Shown here: positions 25,822 through 34,387 of the stretch, piece after piece | Numbering within the stretch: the first letter of the stretch is position 1 | How the letters are laid out: each line of letters opens with the position of its first letter | Assembly (NCBI RefSeq): GCF_013184495.1 | Contig: NZ_JAAOIY010000001.1 | Span: 1,302,001-1,366,000 of the forward strand | Length of the DNA: 64,000 bases | Reading direction: 5' to 3' | Origin: Sporosarcina jiandibaonis | Lineage (GTDB): Bacteria > Bacillota > Bacilli > Bacillales_A > Planococcaceae | Notes under the pieces: model-generated | Told to the model about the DNA's origin: nothing | The model's input: only the letters and a program-made list of their open reading frames with translations | The model's database searches: none | Translations under genes and position numbers: made by a program

Positions 25822-26291
25822 CTTTAAAAAGTCCTTTCCTCATTCTGGTCTTTTTATATCAGATTCAATATATTTTCCAATTAAATAAAGCCCCACCCGA
25901 TTAGTGGAGCGATTTTAAGCGCAGACACGGTCTAATTTAATCTTAACACCATTCTAACCATAATGGATTATGTTATATTTCAACATCATTCATTAAATGA
26001 ACATGAAAATCACTTAGTAGTTTAGGGGTGGCTGCGGCATTTGTTTATCATCATGAAATAAAAAGCTTTTCACTGTCCCCCACCTCACAAATACTGTTTG
26101 AAATTAAGATATCCGCATATTTAGCCAACACTATATAAGTACATTTCCCCGTAATAGTCTTAATTAAACCACCAGATCCGCAAGTCATTACTTTCAAACC
26201 ACTAAAACCCCCTCCCATTCTTACCACAAATTTCAATTTTCTGAAATCCTGTGATAGACTGGTAGATATAGTAAAGAAAGGATGCGATTTT
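25822..26291. other. Gene-free divergent gap
   Basis: This 470-bp gap separates the divergent GGDEF-EAL and aldo/keto reductase genes. I see a terminator-like hairpin (CCCCAC/GTGGAG type, 25889-25909), one lone ATATCCGCA word at 26109 and no credible gene or clear promoter. Confidence 0.55.
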
Positions 26292-27116
26292 ATGCAATTT
26301 ATAACATTAAACAATGGCATTGAAATTCCTCAGCTCGGTTTCGGTGTGTGGAAAGTTCCTGATGAAGAAGCACAAAATGCGGTAGAGCAAGCAATAAATG
26401 CAGGTTATCGACTAATCGATACGGCAAAAGTTTACAGAAATGAAGTTGGCGTTGGAAAAGCCCTCGCTACTACCCATGTGCCGCGCGAGGAATTATTCAT
26501 CACGACGAAGCTATGGAATGCTGATCAAGGTTATGAAAATACATTAAAAGCATTCGATGAGAGCCTTGAAAAACTGGGCATGGATTATGTGGATCGTTAT
26601 TTAATCCATTGGCCGACACCAGCGTATGATCAATACGTGGAAACGTACAAAGCATTGGAAACAATCCATAAAGAAGGCCGCGCAAAGGCGATCGGCGTTT
26701 GCAACTTCGACATTGAACATTTGCAGCGCATCATGAACGAATGCGAAATCGTGCCGGCTGTGAACCAAGTGGAGTGCCACCCGTATTTACAGCAAAACGA
26801 ACTCAAAGAATTTTGTGAAGAACACGGCATTGTGCTTGAAGCATACAGCCCATTAATGAACGGAACGAAAGTATTGCATGATCCCGTCATTCAAGAAATC
26901 GCAAATCAATATAACAAAACACCAGCCCAAGTCATTCTACGCTGGCATCTTCAATCAGATGTCATAGCCATTCCCAAAACAGTGACACCATCACGAATGG
27001 CTGAAAACATCGACGTGTTTGATTTCGAATTAAGTTATGCAGATTTAGATAAGATTACAGCACTAGACCGCAACGAGCGTCATAATGCGATTCCTAGTGA
27101 GATGAATAATAGATAA
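26292..27116 (+). CDS. Aldo/keto reductase (YvgN/YtbE type)
   Basis: The 274-residue NADPH-dependent reductase has the complete tetrad: Asp and Tyr in RLIDTAKVYRNE, Lys in FITTKLWN and His in YLIHWPTP. The cofactor-binding C-terminus is IPKTVTPSRMAENIDVFDFE. Such enzymes reduce methylglyoxal and other aldehydes. AAAGGATG precedes the ATG and a strong terminator follows. It is monocistronic. Confidence 0.93.
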   Translation: MQFITLNNGIEIPQLGFGVWKVPDEEAQNAVEQAINAGYRLIDTAKVYRNEVGVGKALATTHVPREELFITTKLWNADQGYENTLKAFDESLEKLGMDYVDRYLIHWPTPAYDQYVETYKALETIHKEGRAKAIGVCNFDIEHLQRIMNECEIVPAVNQVECHPYLQQNELKEFCEEHGIVLEAYSPLMNGTKVLHDPVIQEIANQYNKTPAQVILRWHLQSDVIAIPKTVTPSRMAENIDVFDFELSYADLDKITALDRNERHNAIPSEMNNR

Positions 27117-27127
27117 CTAGAGAGTGA

Positions 27128-27157
27128 AAAACGCCGTCTAAGCTTGGACGGCGTTTT
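27128..27157 (+). terminator. Terminator of the aldo/keto reductase gene
   Basis: ACGCCGTC pairs with GACGGCGT around an eight-base loop, flanked by A-run and T-run. Confidence 0.92.
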
Positions 27158-27268
27158 TGCTTGCACATATGGGTAGTTTGCTTGCACTCCAATGGGTTTT
27201 CCTTGCACTTCTAAGACTTCCACTCAAAAAAATTTGCTTGCAAGTCGTGACCTTCTACCTGTGTGAAA
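27158..27268. repeat. 21-bp-periodic GCTTGCA array (copy B)
   Basis: (G/C)CTTGCA words start at 27159, 27180 and 27201 (21-bp spacing) and again at 27236, where a 36-base tail matches copy A with one mismatch. Confidence 0.85.
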
Positions 27269-27322
27269 ACTTCCCAAAAACGACAATCCAAATAACTCCT
27301 TATATATAATGTAATTAGTTGA

Positions 27323-27444
27323 TTGGAATGGAAGGCGGCGACTCCCGCGGGAATAGCGAGACAGCCGAGACCCTGCAGGAGCGCAGCGACGAAGCGGCTC
27401 GGCGCTCGCCCGCAGGAAAGCGTCCGCCTGGAATGGAAATCAAC
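27323..27444. repeat. GC-rich palindromic repeat of Bacillaceae type
   Basis: A ~120-bp GC-rich block begins with TGGAATGGAAGGCGGCGACT and ends with GCGTCCGCCTGGAATGGAAA, with internal complementary blocks (GCCGAG/CTCGGC). From memory, very similar intergenic blocks are scattered through many Bacillus-group genomes. Function is unknown and no ORF is plausible. Confidence 0.7.
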
Positions 27445-27537
27445 GACTCAAATACAATAAGTCCTTGAATAATGCAATCAAATGCTTCGCACTCCAAAAT
27501 AGAAAAAAGTGTAGAAGAAAAATCCCCTACACTTAAC

Positions 27538-28719
27538 TTACATCATAATCCCCATAATCGTACCCGAAATAACAGAAGCCAACGTTGCACCCAACAAAAG
27601 TTTTAATGCGAATTTTGAAACGTGCTGACCTTGTTTTTCACTGATTGATTTGATGGAACCTGCAACGATACCGACCGTACCGAAGTTTGCGAAACTGACC
27701 AAATAAACGGATACGATCGCGATTGTTTTATCAGAGAGCGTTGATGTGATTTCACCAAAGCTCAACATCGCAACGAATTCATTCGTAACAAGTTTTGTGG
27801 CCATTATGCCGCCTGCTTGCACAGCTTCTCCCCACGGTACACCCATCAAGAAAGCGATCGGCGCAAATACATAACCAATAACCGTTTGGAAGGAGATATC
27901 GAATGCGCTTAAGAAAATCACATTAATCATTTCCATCAACGCAATAAACCCTAAAAGCATTGCTGCAACGGTAACAACAAGTTTAAAACCGTCCATGATG
28001 CTATCGCCGATCATTTGGAAAAATGGCACGCGTTCATCTTCTTCTACCTTAATTAAATCTTCGTTTTCCTCTAAATCATAAGGATTAATAATATTCGCGA
28101 TGATAAGCGCACTGAAGATATTCAATACGACAGCGGTTACAACGAATTTCGGCTCGATCATCGTCATATAAGCCCCGACCATCGCCATACTTACCGCACT
28201 CATCGCGGACGTGCAAATTGTGTAAAGTCGTCTCGGCGATAATAGCGGAATTTGCTTGATAACAGTTAAAAATACTTCAGGTTGTCCAAGAACTGCGGTA
28301 GATACCGCAAAATAACTTTCAAGTCTGCCCATTCCGGTAATTTTACTTAAAGCTAAACCTAAATATCTAATGATGAATGGCAAAACTTTAACATAATTTA
28401 AGATCCCTATTAAAACTGACAAGAAAACAAGAGGTAATAATGCGACAAATATAAATGACATTTCACCTTCATTTACAAGCCCGCCTAATACGAATTGGAT
28501 TCCCGCATCAGCAATCTCCAATAGCTTTTCAAAGAATTTACCTATGCTCGTTATGACATTCAAGCCTATGCTTGTATTCATCATAAAATATACTAAAATG
28601 ATCTGCACCGCTAACATGATCAAAATACGTTTGTATTTTATTTCTTTTCTATTGTTACTAAATAGAAATGCAATCATAAAAACTAGCAGAATCCCAGTTA
28701 GTAAAAATACAAATTTCAT
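27538..28719 (-). CDS. CNT-family nucleoside permease (NupC-like)
   Basis: The 393-residue membrane protein has concentrative nucleoside transporter motifs: TAVLGQPEVFLTVIK, AMVGAYMTMIEPKFVVTAVV and GGIMATKLVTNEFVAM. It is the last gene after psuK and psuG, so pseudouridine is the likely substrate, which is inferred from context. A perfect cre-type sequence lies just upstream of its ribosome-binding site, suggesting catabolite control. Confidence 0.9.
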   Translation of the reverse strand: MKFVFLLTGILLVFMIAFLFSNNRKEIKYKRILIMLAVQIILVYFMMNTSIGLNVITSIGKFFEKLLEIADAGIQFVLGGLVNEGEMSFIFVALLPLVFLSVLIGILNYVKVLPFIIRYLGLALSKITGMGRLESYFAVSTAVLGQPEVFLTVIKQIPLLSPRRLYTICTSAMSAVSMAMVGAYMTMIEPKFVVTAVVLNIFSALIIANIINPYDLEENEDLIKVEEDERVPFFQMIGDSIMDGFKLVVTVAAMLLGFIALMEMINVIFLSAFDISFQTVIGYVFAPIAFLMGVPWGEAVQAGGIMATKLVTNEFVAMLSFGEITSTLSDKTIAIVSVYLVSFANFGTVGIVAGSIKSISEKQGQHVSKFALKLLLGATLASVISGTIMGIMM

Positions 28720-28738
28720 ATAGAGACTCTCCCTTTGC

Positions 28739-28752
28739 TGTTAGCGCTTTCA
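28739..28752 (-). promoter_or_regulatory. cre-like catabolite operator before the nucleoside permease
   Basis: TGAAAGCGCTAACA on the minus strand fits the cre consensus TGWAANCGNTNWCA at every position. It lies 20 bp upstream of the permease start, between it and psuG. Confidence 0.65.
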
Positions 28753-28756
28753 TTTG

Positions 28757-28830
28757 GTCGATTAAATAATAGATACGGATTTCCTCGCCCGATTGTAGGC
28801 GAGGAACAACCTTGTATCTTTTTAATCGAC
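28757..28830 (-). ncRNA. Long nested hairpin between psuG and the permease gene
   Basis: Three nested perfect stems are separated by small internal loops: GTCGATTAAA/TTTAATCGAC, AGATAC/GTATCT and TTCCTCGCC/GGCGAGGAA. No U-run follows. It is likely an mRNA stabiliser, processing site or attenuator in the pseudouridine operon. Confidence 0.65.
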
Positions 28831-28838
28831 AATTACAA

Positions 28839-29759
28839 TTACGCTTTAGTTTTTTCGTTTAAGCTAACCGCGATTTGTGCGCCAACTTTAGCATTATGTT
28901 TTACTAATTCGATATTCACATCAAGACTCTTGCCACCTGTTAAATCTTTAACTTTTCCAAGTAAGAACGGCGTGCTGTCTTTACCGATAATATTATTTTC
29001 TTCTGCTTCTTTAATTGCTTGGTCAATAATTCCATTGATGAAATCTTCGTCCATTGCATGTTCTTCAGGAATTGGGTTAGCGATTACGACGCCGCCTTTA
29101 AGGTTTAATTCCCACTTTGTTTTCAAAGTTTCTGCAATGACATCGATTGAATCAGTTGAGAAGTTTAGTTTGTGCTCGCTGCTTCTTGTGTAGAATGCTG
29201 GCAGGTATTCTGTTTCATAACCGATTACAGGAACGCCTTTTGTTTCAAGGTATTCAAGAGTAAGCGGCAGATCAAGGATTGATTTTGCTCCCGCACAGAT
29301 TACAGCAACGTCAGTTTGAGCTAATTCTTCTAGGTCAGCTGAAATATCCATTGTCGTTTCTGCGCCACGGTGAACACCGCCGATACCGCCCGTTACGAAC
29401 GTTTTGATGCCTGCCATTTCAGCACAGATCATTGTCGTTGCAACCGTTGTTGCACCTAGTTGTTTTGAAGCTACTACTTGAGCCAAGTCGCGACGTGAAA
29501 CTTTTGCAACGCCTGAACTATTTCCGAATAACTCTAGCTCTTCAGATGTCAAACCGACTTTGATTTTCCCGTCGATAATCGCGATAGTTGCTGGAACAGC
29601 ACCGTTGTCGCGAATGATTTGTTCTACTTCACGTGCCATTTTCACGTTTTGCGGGTAAGGCATGCCGTGTGAAATGATTGTTGATTCCAATGCGACGATT
29701 GCTTTTCCTTCCGCTTGTCCTTGTTGTACCTCTTGTGATAATTCGATGTAGTTTTTCAT
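28839..29759 (-). CDS. psuG: Pseudouridine-5'-phosphate glycosidase
   Basis: The 306-residue enzyme splits pseudouridine 5'-phosphate into uracil and ribose 5-phosphate. Family hallmarks are [41 protein letters not shown] and [13 protein letters not shown], with a conserved C-terminal [10 protein letters not shown]. Its ATG overlaps the psuK stop by four bases (ATGA), so the two are coupled. Confidence 0.97.
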   Translation of the reverse strand: MKNYIELSQEVQQGQAEGKAIVALESTIISHGMPYPQNVKMAREVEQIIRDNGAVPATIAIIDGKIKVGLTSEELELFGNSSGVAKVSRRDLAQVVASKQLGATTVATTMICAEMAGIKTFVTGGIGGVHRGAETTMDISADLEELAQTDVAVICAGAKSILDLPLTLEYLETKGVPVIGYETEYLPAFYTRSSEHKLNFSTDSIDVIAETLKTKWELNLKGGVVIANPIPEEHAMDEDFINGIIDQAIKEAEENNIIGKDSTPFLLGKVKDLTGGKSLDVNIELVKHNAKVGAQIAVSLNEKTKA

Positions 29760-30688
29760 TTTATAATAGCCTCCATATCTAATTTAAACTGCTCTCGTGT
29801 TAATTCTTGTCTTACCGTGTGCTTCGACAATATTGTTTTATGGGAATTGACCAAGCCTGCTTGAATGACATGGTCAAGTTCTTTATTTTGCAACCAGGAA
29901 TAAATAACTCCCGAGCAAAACGAGTCCCCCGCACCTGTAACATCTACAACGTTCGGCGTTTCGATAGCCGGATAATAACGAACGCCATTGCCTTGACTTC
30001 CGGCGATTACACCTTTTGATCCGTTCGTTACAACTACATTTTTAACGCCCAAGTCTAACCATTTTCCAACTGATTCTTTCCAGTCTTTGTCATCGTTAAG
30101 CGTAATATTCAAAAAGGTTTCTGTTTCATCTTTATTGACGATGAGCCAGCTTACCGCGCTTAAATCCATTGGAAGCCTTTTCATTTTCGGTGAAGAAACA
30201 GGGATGATGATTAATGGAATATTATTCTCTGATGCGAACGAACAAAGATATTCTATCGTTTCACCGGGACAATTCAAATCGACGACAATACATTTTGCTA
30301 GTTTCAGCAAATCGCTGTTTTTTTCCAGCAAAGCGGGCGTTATCTCTTCGAAAATATCCATGTCGGCCAATGCGATAGATAAATCGCCATTTCTGTCTAA
30401 CACTGCTGTATAAGAACCTGTTGATGAATTTTCAATTTCGGCAACATGTTCTAAATTCATATAAGGAGATGACGCGTCATAGATCTCTTGCCATTCTGAA
30501 TCGCGGCCCCTTACTGAAATAAATGTAACTTCTTCATCCAGCCTGCCCAGGTTTTCAGCGATATTTCTCGCCACTCCTCCGACAGTTCGAGAAGATTTCA
30601 CTGGATTAGATGTGCCACTAGCTATTTCATATTTTGCATATAGTTTACGGTCTACGTTAGCCCCGCCGATACAAATAATCGGATTCAC
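29756..30688 (-). CDS. psuK: Pseudouridine kinase (PfkB family)
   Basis: This PfkB-type kinase of about 310 residues phosphorylates pseudouridine before PsuG acts. It has [11 protein letters not shown], the [14 protein letters not shown] block and the catalytic [10 protein letters not shown] place the start at a GTG (30688). An ATG 20 codons upstream has no ribosome-binding site and falls at the predicted transcription start. The strong AGGAGGGGG site (30710-30718) fits a separate eight-codon frame whose stop overlaps this GTG, so translation may be coupled. Confidence 0.88.
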   Translation of the reverse strand: MNPIICIGGANVDRKLYAKYEIASGTSNPVKSSRTVGGVARNIAENLGRLDEEVTFISVRGRDSEWQEIYDASSPYMNLEHVAEIENSSTGSYTAVLDRNGDLSIALADMDIFEEITPALLEKNSDLLKLAKCIVVDLNCPGETIEYLCSFASENNIPLIIIPVSSPKMKRLPMDLSAVSWLIVNKDETETFLNITLNDDKDWKESVGKWLDLGVKNVVVTNGSKGVIAGSQGNGVRYYPAIETPNVVDVTGAGDSFCSGVIYSWLQNKELDHVIQAGLVNSHKTILSKHTVRQELTREQFKLDMEAIIK

Positions 30689-30708
30689 AGTACTAGCGAT
30701 TTTTTCAC
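30685..30708 (-). CDS. Possible eight-codon leader peptide before psuK
   Basis: GTG AAA AAA TCG CTA GTA CTG TGA follows AGGAGGGGG at close spacing and ends in a GTGA overlap with the psuK GTG. It would initiate ribosomes for psuK by coupling. A sequencing indel is the alternative. Confidence 0.35.
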   Translation of the reverse strand: MKKSLVL

Positions 30709-30742
30709 ACCCCCTCCTGCATAAAACAAAAGTTTTACTGTT

Positions 30743-30754
30743 AAACATATGTTT
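30743..30754. promoter_or_regulatory. Palindromic operator at the psuK transcription start
   Basis: AAACATATGTTT is a perfect 12-bp palindrome directly downstream of the -10 box. AAACATA-GTTTAT recurs at 31833 before the divergent HTH-PfkB regulator gene, so that protein is the likely ligand. Confidence 0.6.
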
Positions 30755-30783
30755 ATTGTAACGACAAAGTTTTAAAATGTCAA
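30755..30783 (-). promoter_or_regulatory. Sigma-A promoter of psuK
   Basis: TTGACA (30778-30783) and TACAAT (30755-30760) are separated by 17 bp. The -35 overlaps the stop codon of the upstream EamA gene. The palindrome AAACATATGTTT sits at the expected start point. Confidence 0.8.
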
Positions 30784-31691
30784 ACCTTTATTTTTACGCC
30801 TTTATTTTTAACCGACAGCGGATTTTGATTTTGCATCGTTGGTAATGTTATCCCAATAATGATGATTACTATACCTATTATTTGAAGAACAGTTACTGTT
30901 TCGTGGAGTAAAATCACCGAAACCATAACCGCAATCGGCAATTCAAATGCGCCCAATATGGAAGATAAGCCTAATCCCACTTTCGGTACTGCAATTGTGA
31001 ATAGGTAAACCGGAATAATCATCCCGAATAACCCCAAAGCCAAACCGTATATCCACAAGCCTTCTCCGAATAAAGTTCCGTTCCAAATAATTTCCGGTGA
31101 CTGGAAGACAGCCGTCGTCATAAATGCGAAAAACGAAACCAATAACAAGCGGTTAGAAAGATTCATGCTTGCTGTCGGCTTGCCGTTCACAAAGAGGAAT
31201 AGAGAGAAACAAAGCGCCGCCGCCAATCCCCATAACCAACCTTGAATCGGAATTTGAGACAAATCAACATCCATCAGACCCGCTGCAGGTATTGTGCCCG
31301 CAAACAAGACGATTAATGAAATAAATTCAATTCGACTTGGAAGTTGCCGTTTCGCTATGCAAGAAATGAACATGCCGATCCATGTAAATTGAAACAAAAG
31401 CACAACAGCCAGTGACGCTGGCAAATAAATTAAAGAACGACCATAAACGATATTTGTCATTGCCGTTAATATTCCCGCCAAAATGAGAATTCCAAAGCCT
31501 TTGAGGCTTAACTTCTTCCTGTTTGTTAAAATAAAGATGAGCGCCGCTAGACAAAATCCTATAAAAAATTGACTTGTAATTGCTTCAGAGGCCGAAAAAC
31601 CGCCGAGCATCGCAAGTTTGATGATTGTAGAAACCAAACCATAACTACTAGCCGCGATAACGACTAATAAAGGATATAACCAAACTCTCAT
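30780..31691 (-). CDS. EamA/DMT-family transporter
   Basis: The 303-residue membrane protein has ten predicted helices in two EamA repeats (first repeat around residues 5-135, second around 150-285). DMT transporters export or import small metabolites. Position between the pseudouridine regulator and psuK suggests a nucleoside or base, which is unproven. Its stop codon overlaps the psuK promoter. Confidence 0.88.
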   Translation of the reverse strand: MRVWLYPLLVVIAASSYGLVSTIIKLAMLGGFSASEAITSQFFIGFCLAALIFILTNRKKLSLKGFGILILAGILTAMTNIVYGRSLIYLPASLAVVLLFQFTWIGMFISCIAKRQLPSRIEFISLIVLFAGTIPAAGLMDVDLSQIPIQGWLWGLAAALCFSLFLFVNGKPTASMNLSNRLLLVSFFAFMTTAVFQSPEIIWNGTLFGEGLWIYGLALGLFGMIIPVYLFTIAVPKVGLGLSSILGAFELPIAVMVSVILLHETVTVLQIIGIVIIIIGITLPTMQNQNPLSVKNKGVKIKV

Positions 31692-31832
31692 GATGTTTAC
31701 CTCCTAAATCTTTTGCCATCTTAAGTTAAACCCTATTTACCAGGAGACAGCTATGGTGTATGCTTTCCTTGACAAGGTTTAGACTGTCCATTTACAGTGC
31801 AATTAAGTATGACAAACTTCTGTCTTCATTGC

Positions 31833-31844
31833 AAACATAAGTTT
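31833..31844. promoter_or_regulatory. Operator-like sequence before the HTH-PfkB gene
   Basis: AAACATAAGTTT matches the psuK operator palindrome at 11 of 12 positions and lies 25 bp before the regulator's TTG start, suggesting autoregulation. Confidence 0.55.
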
Positions 31845-31868
31845 ATAAAAAAGGTGAAGGTGATTTAA

Positions 31869-32966
31869 TTGAATAAAGAAAAACAGATTTTACATCATAT
31901 CAAAATAAACCCTTTCATTTCACAGCAAGAATTGTCTGCAAAGGTCGGTTTATCGCGTTCGGCAGTTGCAAACTATATTGCAAACCTGACTAAAAGAGGA
32001 GAAATTAAAGGACGCGCTTATATTCTTCAGGAAAAATCTTCAATCGTCTGTATCGGTGGAGCAAACACGGACCGAAAAGCTAGGTCAGATCAAGATGTGC
32101 GTTTGTATTCATCGAACCCGGTAAAAACAACTGAAGTTTGCGGCGGTGTCGCTCGAAACTTCGCTGAAAATCTAAGTCTCCTCGGCTATAACTCGTCACT
32201 TATGACTTGCATCGGAGATGATAAGGAAGGCGAATGGATACTGAGGGAAACCAAAAATCACGGGGTCGATGTTAGTCAAGTTTGGATCATGCAGACAGAA
32301 CGAACGGGGACTTATACGACGCTATTGGATGGTAACGGAGAGACGATCGTCGCCATGGCTGACATGAACATCTACGAAAAAATCACGGTTCCGATGATTG
32401 AAGAAAAATGGTCTTATATTGTTGCTTCGCAAGCCGTTTTCATGGATACAAATATTTCAGAGGAATGCATTGGTTACATAATTAATCGCTGCAGGGACGA
32501 AAATATTCCTTTGTACATCGACCCTATTTCTTCGGCAAAAGTAAAAAAACTTCCCTACCGCCTCAAAGGCGTGGAAGTGCTGATGCTTAGCCAAGAAGAA
32601 GCAGAAGTGCTCGGCGAAATGAAAATCGAATCCATCAAGGACTGCGAAAGTGCCGCTGGTAAGATCAGAGAACACGGTGTTCAAAAAGTTATCATTTTAC
32701 TATCCGATCAAGGAGTTTACTATTCTTCCGCGACTGAATCCGGACACTTACCGCCTTTCAAAACTGAGGTTGTCGATGTAACAGGCGCGAGCGACGCATT
32801 TTCTGCATGCACAATTTATGGACTTCTGCATGAAGAATCGCTATTGACCGCCTGCCAATTGGGACTTGCTGGTTCTGCACTCACCTTGCAAACCGAGGAA
32901 TCAGTATCGATCCAATTAAGACCTGAGAAAATTTATGAGATCGTTAAGGAATATGCGCAAAAATAA
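31869..32966 (+). CDS. HTH-PfkB fusion: putative pseudouridine-operon regulator
   Basis: The 365-residue protein has an N-terminal winged HTH (residues 1-55, with QQELSAKVGLSRSAVANYIA). A PfkB sugar-kinase-like domain similar to PsuK follows (CIGGANTDRKA, CGGVARNFAENLSLLG). The anion-hole motif reads DVTGASDAF instead of the usual GAGD, so catalysis may be weakened and the domain could serve as a ligand sensor. It starts with TTG after AAGGTGA. It is divergent from the psu operon, with a shared operator-like palindrome. Confidence 0.85.
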   Translation: MNKEKQILHHIKINPFISQQELSAKVGLSRSAVANYIANLTKRGEIKGRAYILQEKSSIVCIGGANTDRKARSDQDVRLYSSNPVKTTEVCGGVARNFAENLSLLGYNSSLMTCIGDDKEGEWILRETKNHGVDVSQVWIMQTERTGTYTTLLDGNGETIVAMADMNIYEKITVPMIEEKWSYIVASQAVFMDTNISEECIGYIINRCRDENIPLYIDPISSAKVKKLPYRLKGVEVLMLSQEEAEVLGEMKIESIKDCESAAGKIREHGVQKVIILLSDQGVYYSSATESGHLPPFKTEVVDVTGASDAFSACTIYGLLHEESLLTACQLGLAGSALTLQTEESVSIQLRPEKIYEIVKEYAQK

Positions 32967-32969
32967 AAA

Positions 32970-33000
32970 GAAGCCGACACAATGGTAACTTGTCGGCTTC
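32970..33000. terminator. Terminator between convergent regulator and sodC
   Basis: Perfect ten-base arms GAAGCCGACA and TGTCGGCTTC. T-rich sequence follows on both strands. Confidence 0.85.
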
Positions 33001-33008
33001 CTAAATTA

Positions 33009-33647
33009 TTATTTTTTATTGATAACTCCGCAAACAATGCGGTCTCCTGAATCGCCAGATGGTTGAGTAGTTCCATCGTCTGCTTCAGCGTGAATCACTA
33101 GCGCTGTTCCTCCTTCTTGCAATAATGAATTCACTTCTCCCTCTTTCAATGTGACGAGTTCAGCAAGAAATTCTTCGTCTACTGTGCCATCTTTTCCAAC
33201 TTCAAGATTCGGCAAGTCGCCGGCATGCGGACCTTTCTCATTTTCTAAACCGTGTTCTGCTTCCGTCGGGTTAAAGTGTCCGCCTGCTGATTCAAAATCA
33301 GGCGCTTCGCACTTCCCTGCTTCATGAAAATGAAAACCATGCGGACCTTCAGGCAAATCCTTCGCATTCACTTTTACACGTACGCCATTTTCTTCTTCCG
33401 AAAGTTCTGCTGTACCTACAGAGTCACCTTCCGCGTTGAGCAAATCAACAGTCACATTCGCCACTTCAGTTTCATCTAGTTCATCCGATTCTGACGGATC
33501 AGCCGCAGTTTCATCGTTCTCATCTACCGGCTCATTATTTTCTACATCATTATTTTCTGTAGCTGGTTCATCTTTCTTGTCATCACCACATGCGGCAAGC
33601 GCTAAAACTAACCCCAATGCGGCAATTAGTAAAAACCATTTCTTCAT
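33009..33647 (-). CDS. sodC: Cu/Zn superoxide dismutase lipoprotein
   Basis: The 212-residue precursor has a lipoprotein signal (lipobox LAAC) and an acidic linker. The SodC domain follows with all metal ligands in place: HGFHFHE, GGHFNP, the zinc-loop HAGDLPN and the late VIHAEADD. It detoxifies superoxide outside the membrane. The start at 33647 follows GGAGAG. An upstream ATG at 33692 would spoil the signal peptide. Confidence 0.95.
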   Translation of the reverse strand: MKKWFLLIAALGLVLALAACGDDKKDEPATENNDVENNEPVDENDETAADPSESDELDETEVANVTVDLLNAEGDSVGTAELSEEENGVRVKVNAKDLPEGPHGFHFHEAGKCEAPDFESAGGHFNPTEAEHGLENEKGPHAGDLPNLEVGKDGTVDEEFLAELVTLKEGEVNSLLQEGGTALVIHAEADDGTTQPSGDSGDRIVCGVINKK

Positions 33648-33789
33648 TTTACCACTCTCCTCTGTTTGTATGGATATACTCGTATATATCACTATAGAAT
33701 CTTTTCAAACATAAAAGGACCCAATTCATACCAAAGGATTAGGTACAAAAAAGGGGTTACACTAAATGGCAATCAGAGGAGGAATGAAA

Positions 33790-34335
33790 ATGGCCGCACA
33801 TTACTTTATTGGAATAAAAAGCCCGACGAATCTCGAACATATCATGGGCGCTTACAAAACCAAATACAATTTGACCGATGAGTACAAAGTTATTCCTCAT
33901 CCAGAAGATTTACATGTCACACTTGTTTTTTTAGGCGCTATGTCAGAACAATTACTGCACCCGTTAATAGAAAACCTGCGAATCATTGCTGAAAAAACGC
34001 CAGCATTTCCTATGCATGTCGACGGATTATCCTATTTTGGTTCTCCTTCTGGTCCGCGTGTCGTGTATTTGTCAATCGAAGAAAACAAAGTGTTATCGGT
34101 ATTGCAAAAAGAAATCGATGAAACAGTTGCAGCACAGTTGAATACGCCTGTTTCCGACCGATTTACACCGCATATAACAATCGCTAAGAAACGAATGTCG
34201 AAAAAGAAGCTTTTCATTCAAAAAGAGAAGTTCGAGTCAATTGAAATTCCTGTCGTATCATTCGCTCTTTTTAAGATTAATCCAGACAAGTCCCCGAAGT
34301 ACGAGGCGGTGGAGACATTCTTAGTTAAACATTAA
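33790..34335 (+). CDS. thpR: RNA 2',3'-cyclic phosphodiesterase (2'-5' RNA ligase family)
   Basis: The 181-residue 2H phosphoesterase has both catalytic HxTx motifs, LHVTLVFLG and PHITIAKKR, about 80 residues apart. ThpR enzymes open 2',3'-cyclic phosphates on RNA. The ATG at 33790 lies seven bases after AGAGGAGG. Two upstream in-frame ATGs are too early or too close. The gene converges on comK. Confidence 0.93.
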   Translation: MAAHYFIGIKSPTNLEHIMGAYKTKYNLTDEYKVIPHPEDLHVTLVFLGAMSEQLLHPLIENLRIIAEKTPAFPMHVDGLSYFGSPSGPRVVYLSIEENKVLSVLQKEIDETVAAQLNTPVSDRFTPHITIAKKRMSKKKLFIQKEKFESIEIPVVSFALFKINPDKSPKYEAVETFLVKH

Positions 34336-34336
34336 A

Positions 34337-34367
34337 AAAGTCAACCAGGTATGAGCTGTTTGACTTT
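34337..34367. terminator. Weak hairpin between thpR and comK
   Basis: AAAGTCAA pairs with TTGACTTT around a 15-base loop. Only short T-runs follow, so read-through into the comK antisense strand is possible. Confidence 0.5.
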
Positions 34368-34387
34368 AGTAAATACATTATTCATAA

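Larger units (their letters stand above)
27117..27537. other. Gene-free gap with terminator, GCTTGCA array and GC-rich repeat
   Basis: The gap holds a terminator, the second GCTTGCA array (27158-27268) and an intact GC-rich repeat (27323-27444). The same array type and a decayed end of the same repeat co-occur at 4.2-4.4 kb. No gene is seen. Confidence 0.7.

Noticed and set aside
22352..25909. Identical 11-bp loop sequence CGATTAGTGGA in two terminator-like hairpins (22.35 and 25.9 kb)
   Set aside because: Both are small hairpins and the shared segment includes the GTGG stem. It may reflect a copied terminator, but two short copies are too little evidence for a repeat family.
30689..30748. 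Upstream ATG of psuK as the start
   Set aside because: It lies at the predicted transcription start with no ribosome-binding site, and the added residues include the ribosome-binding-site sequence itself.
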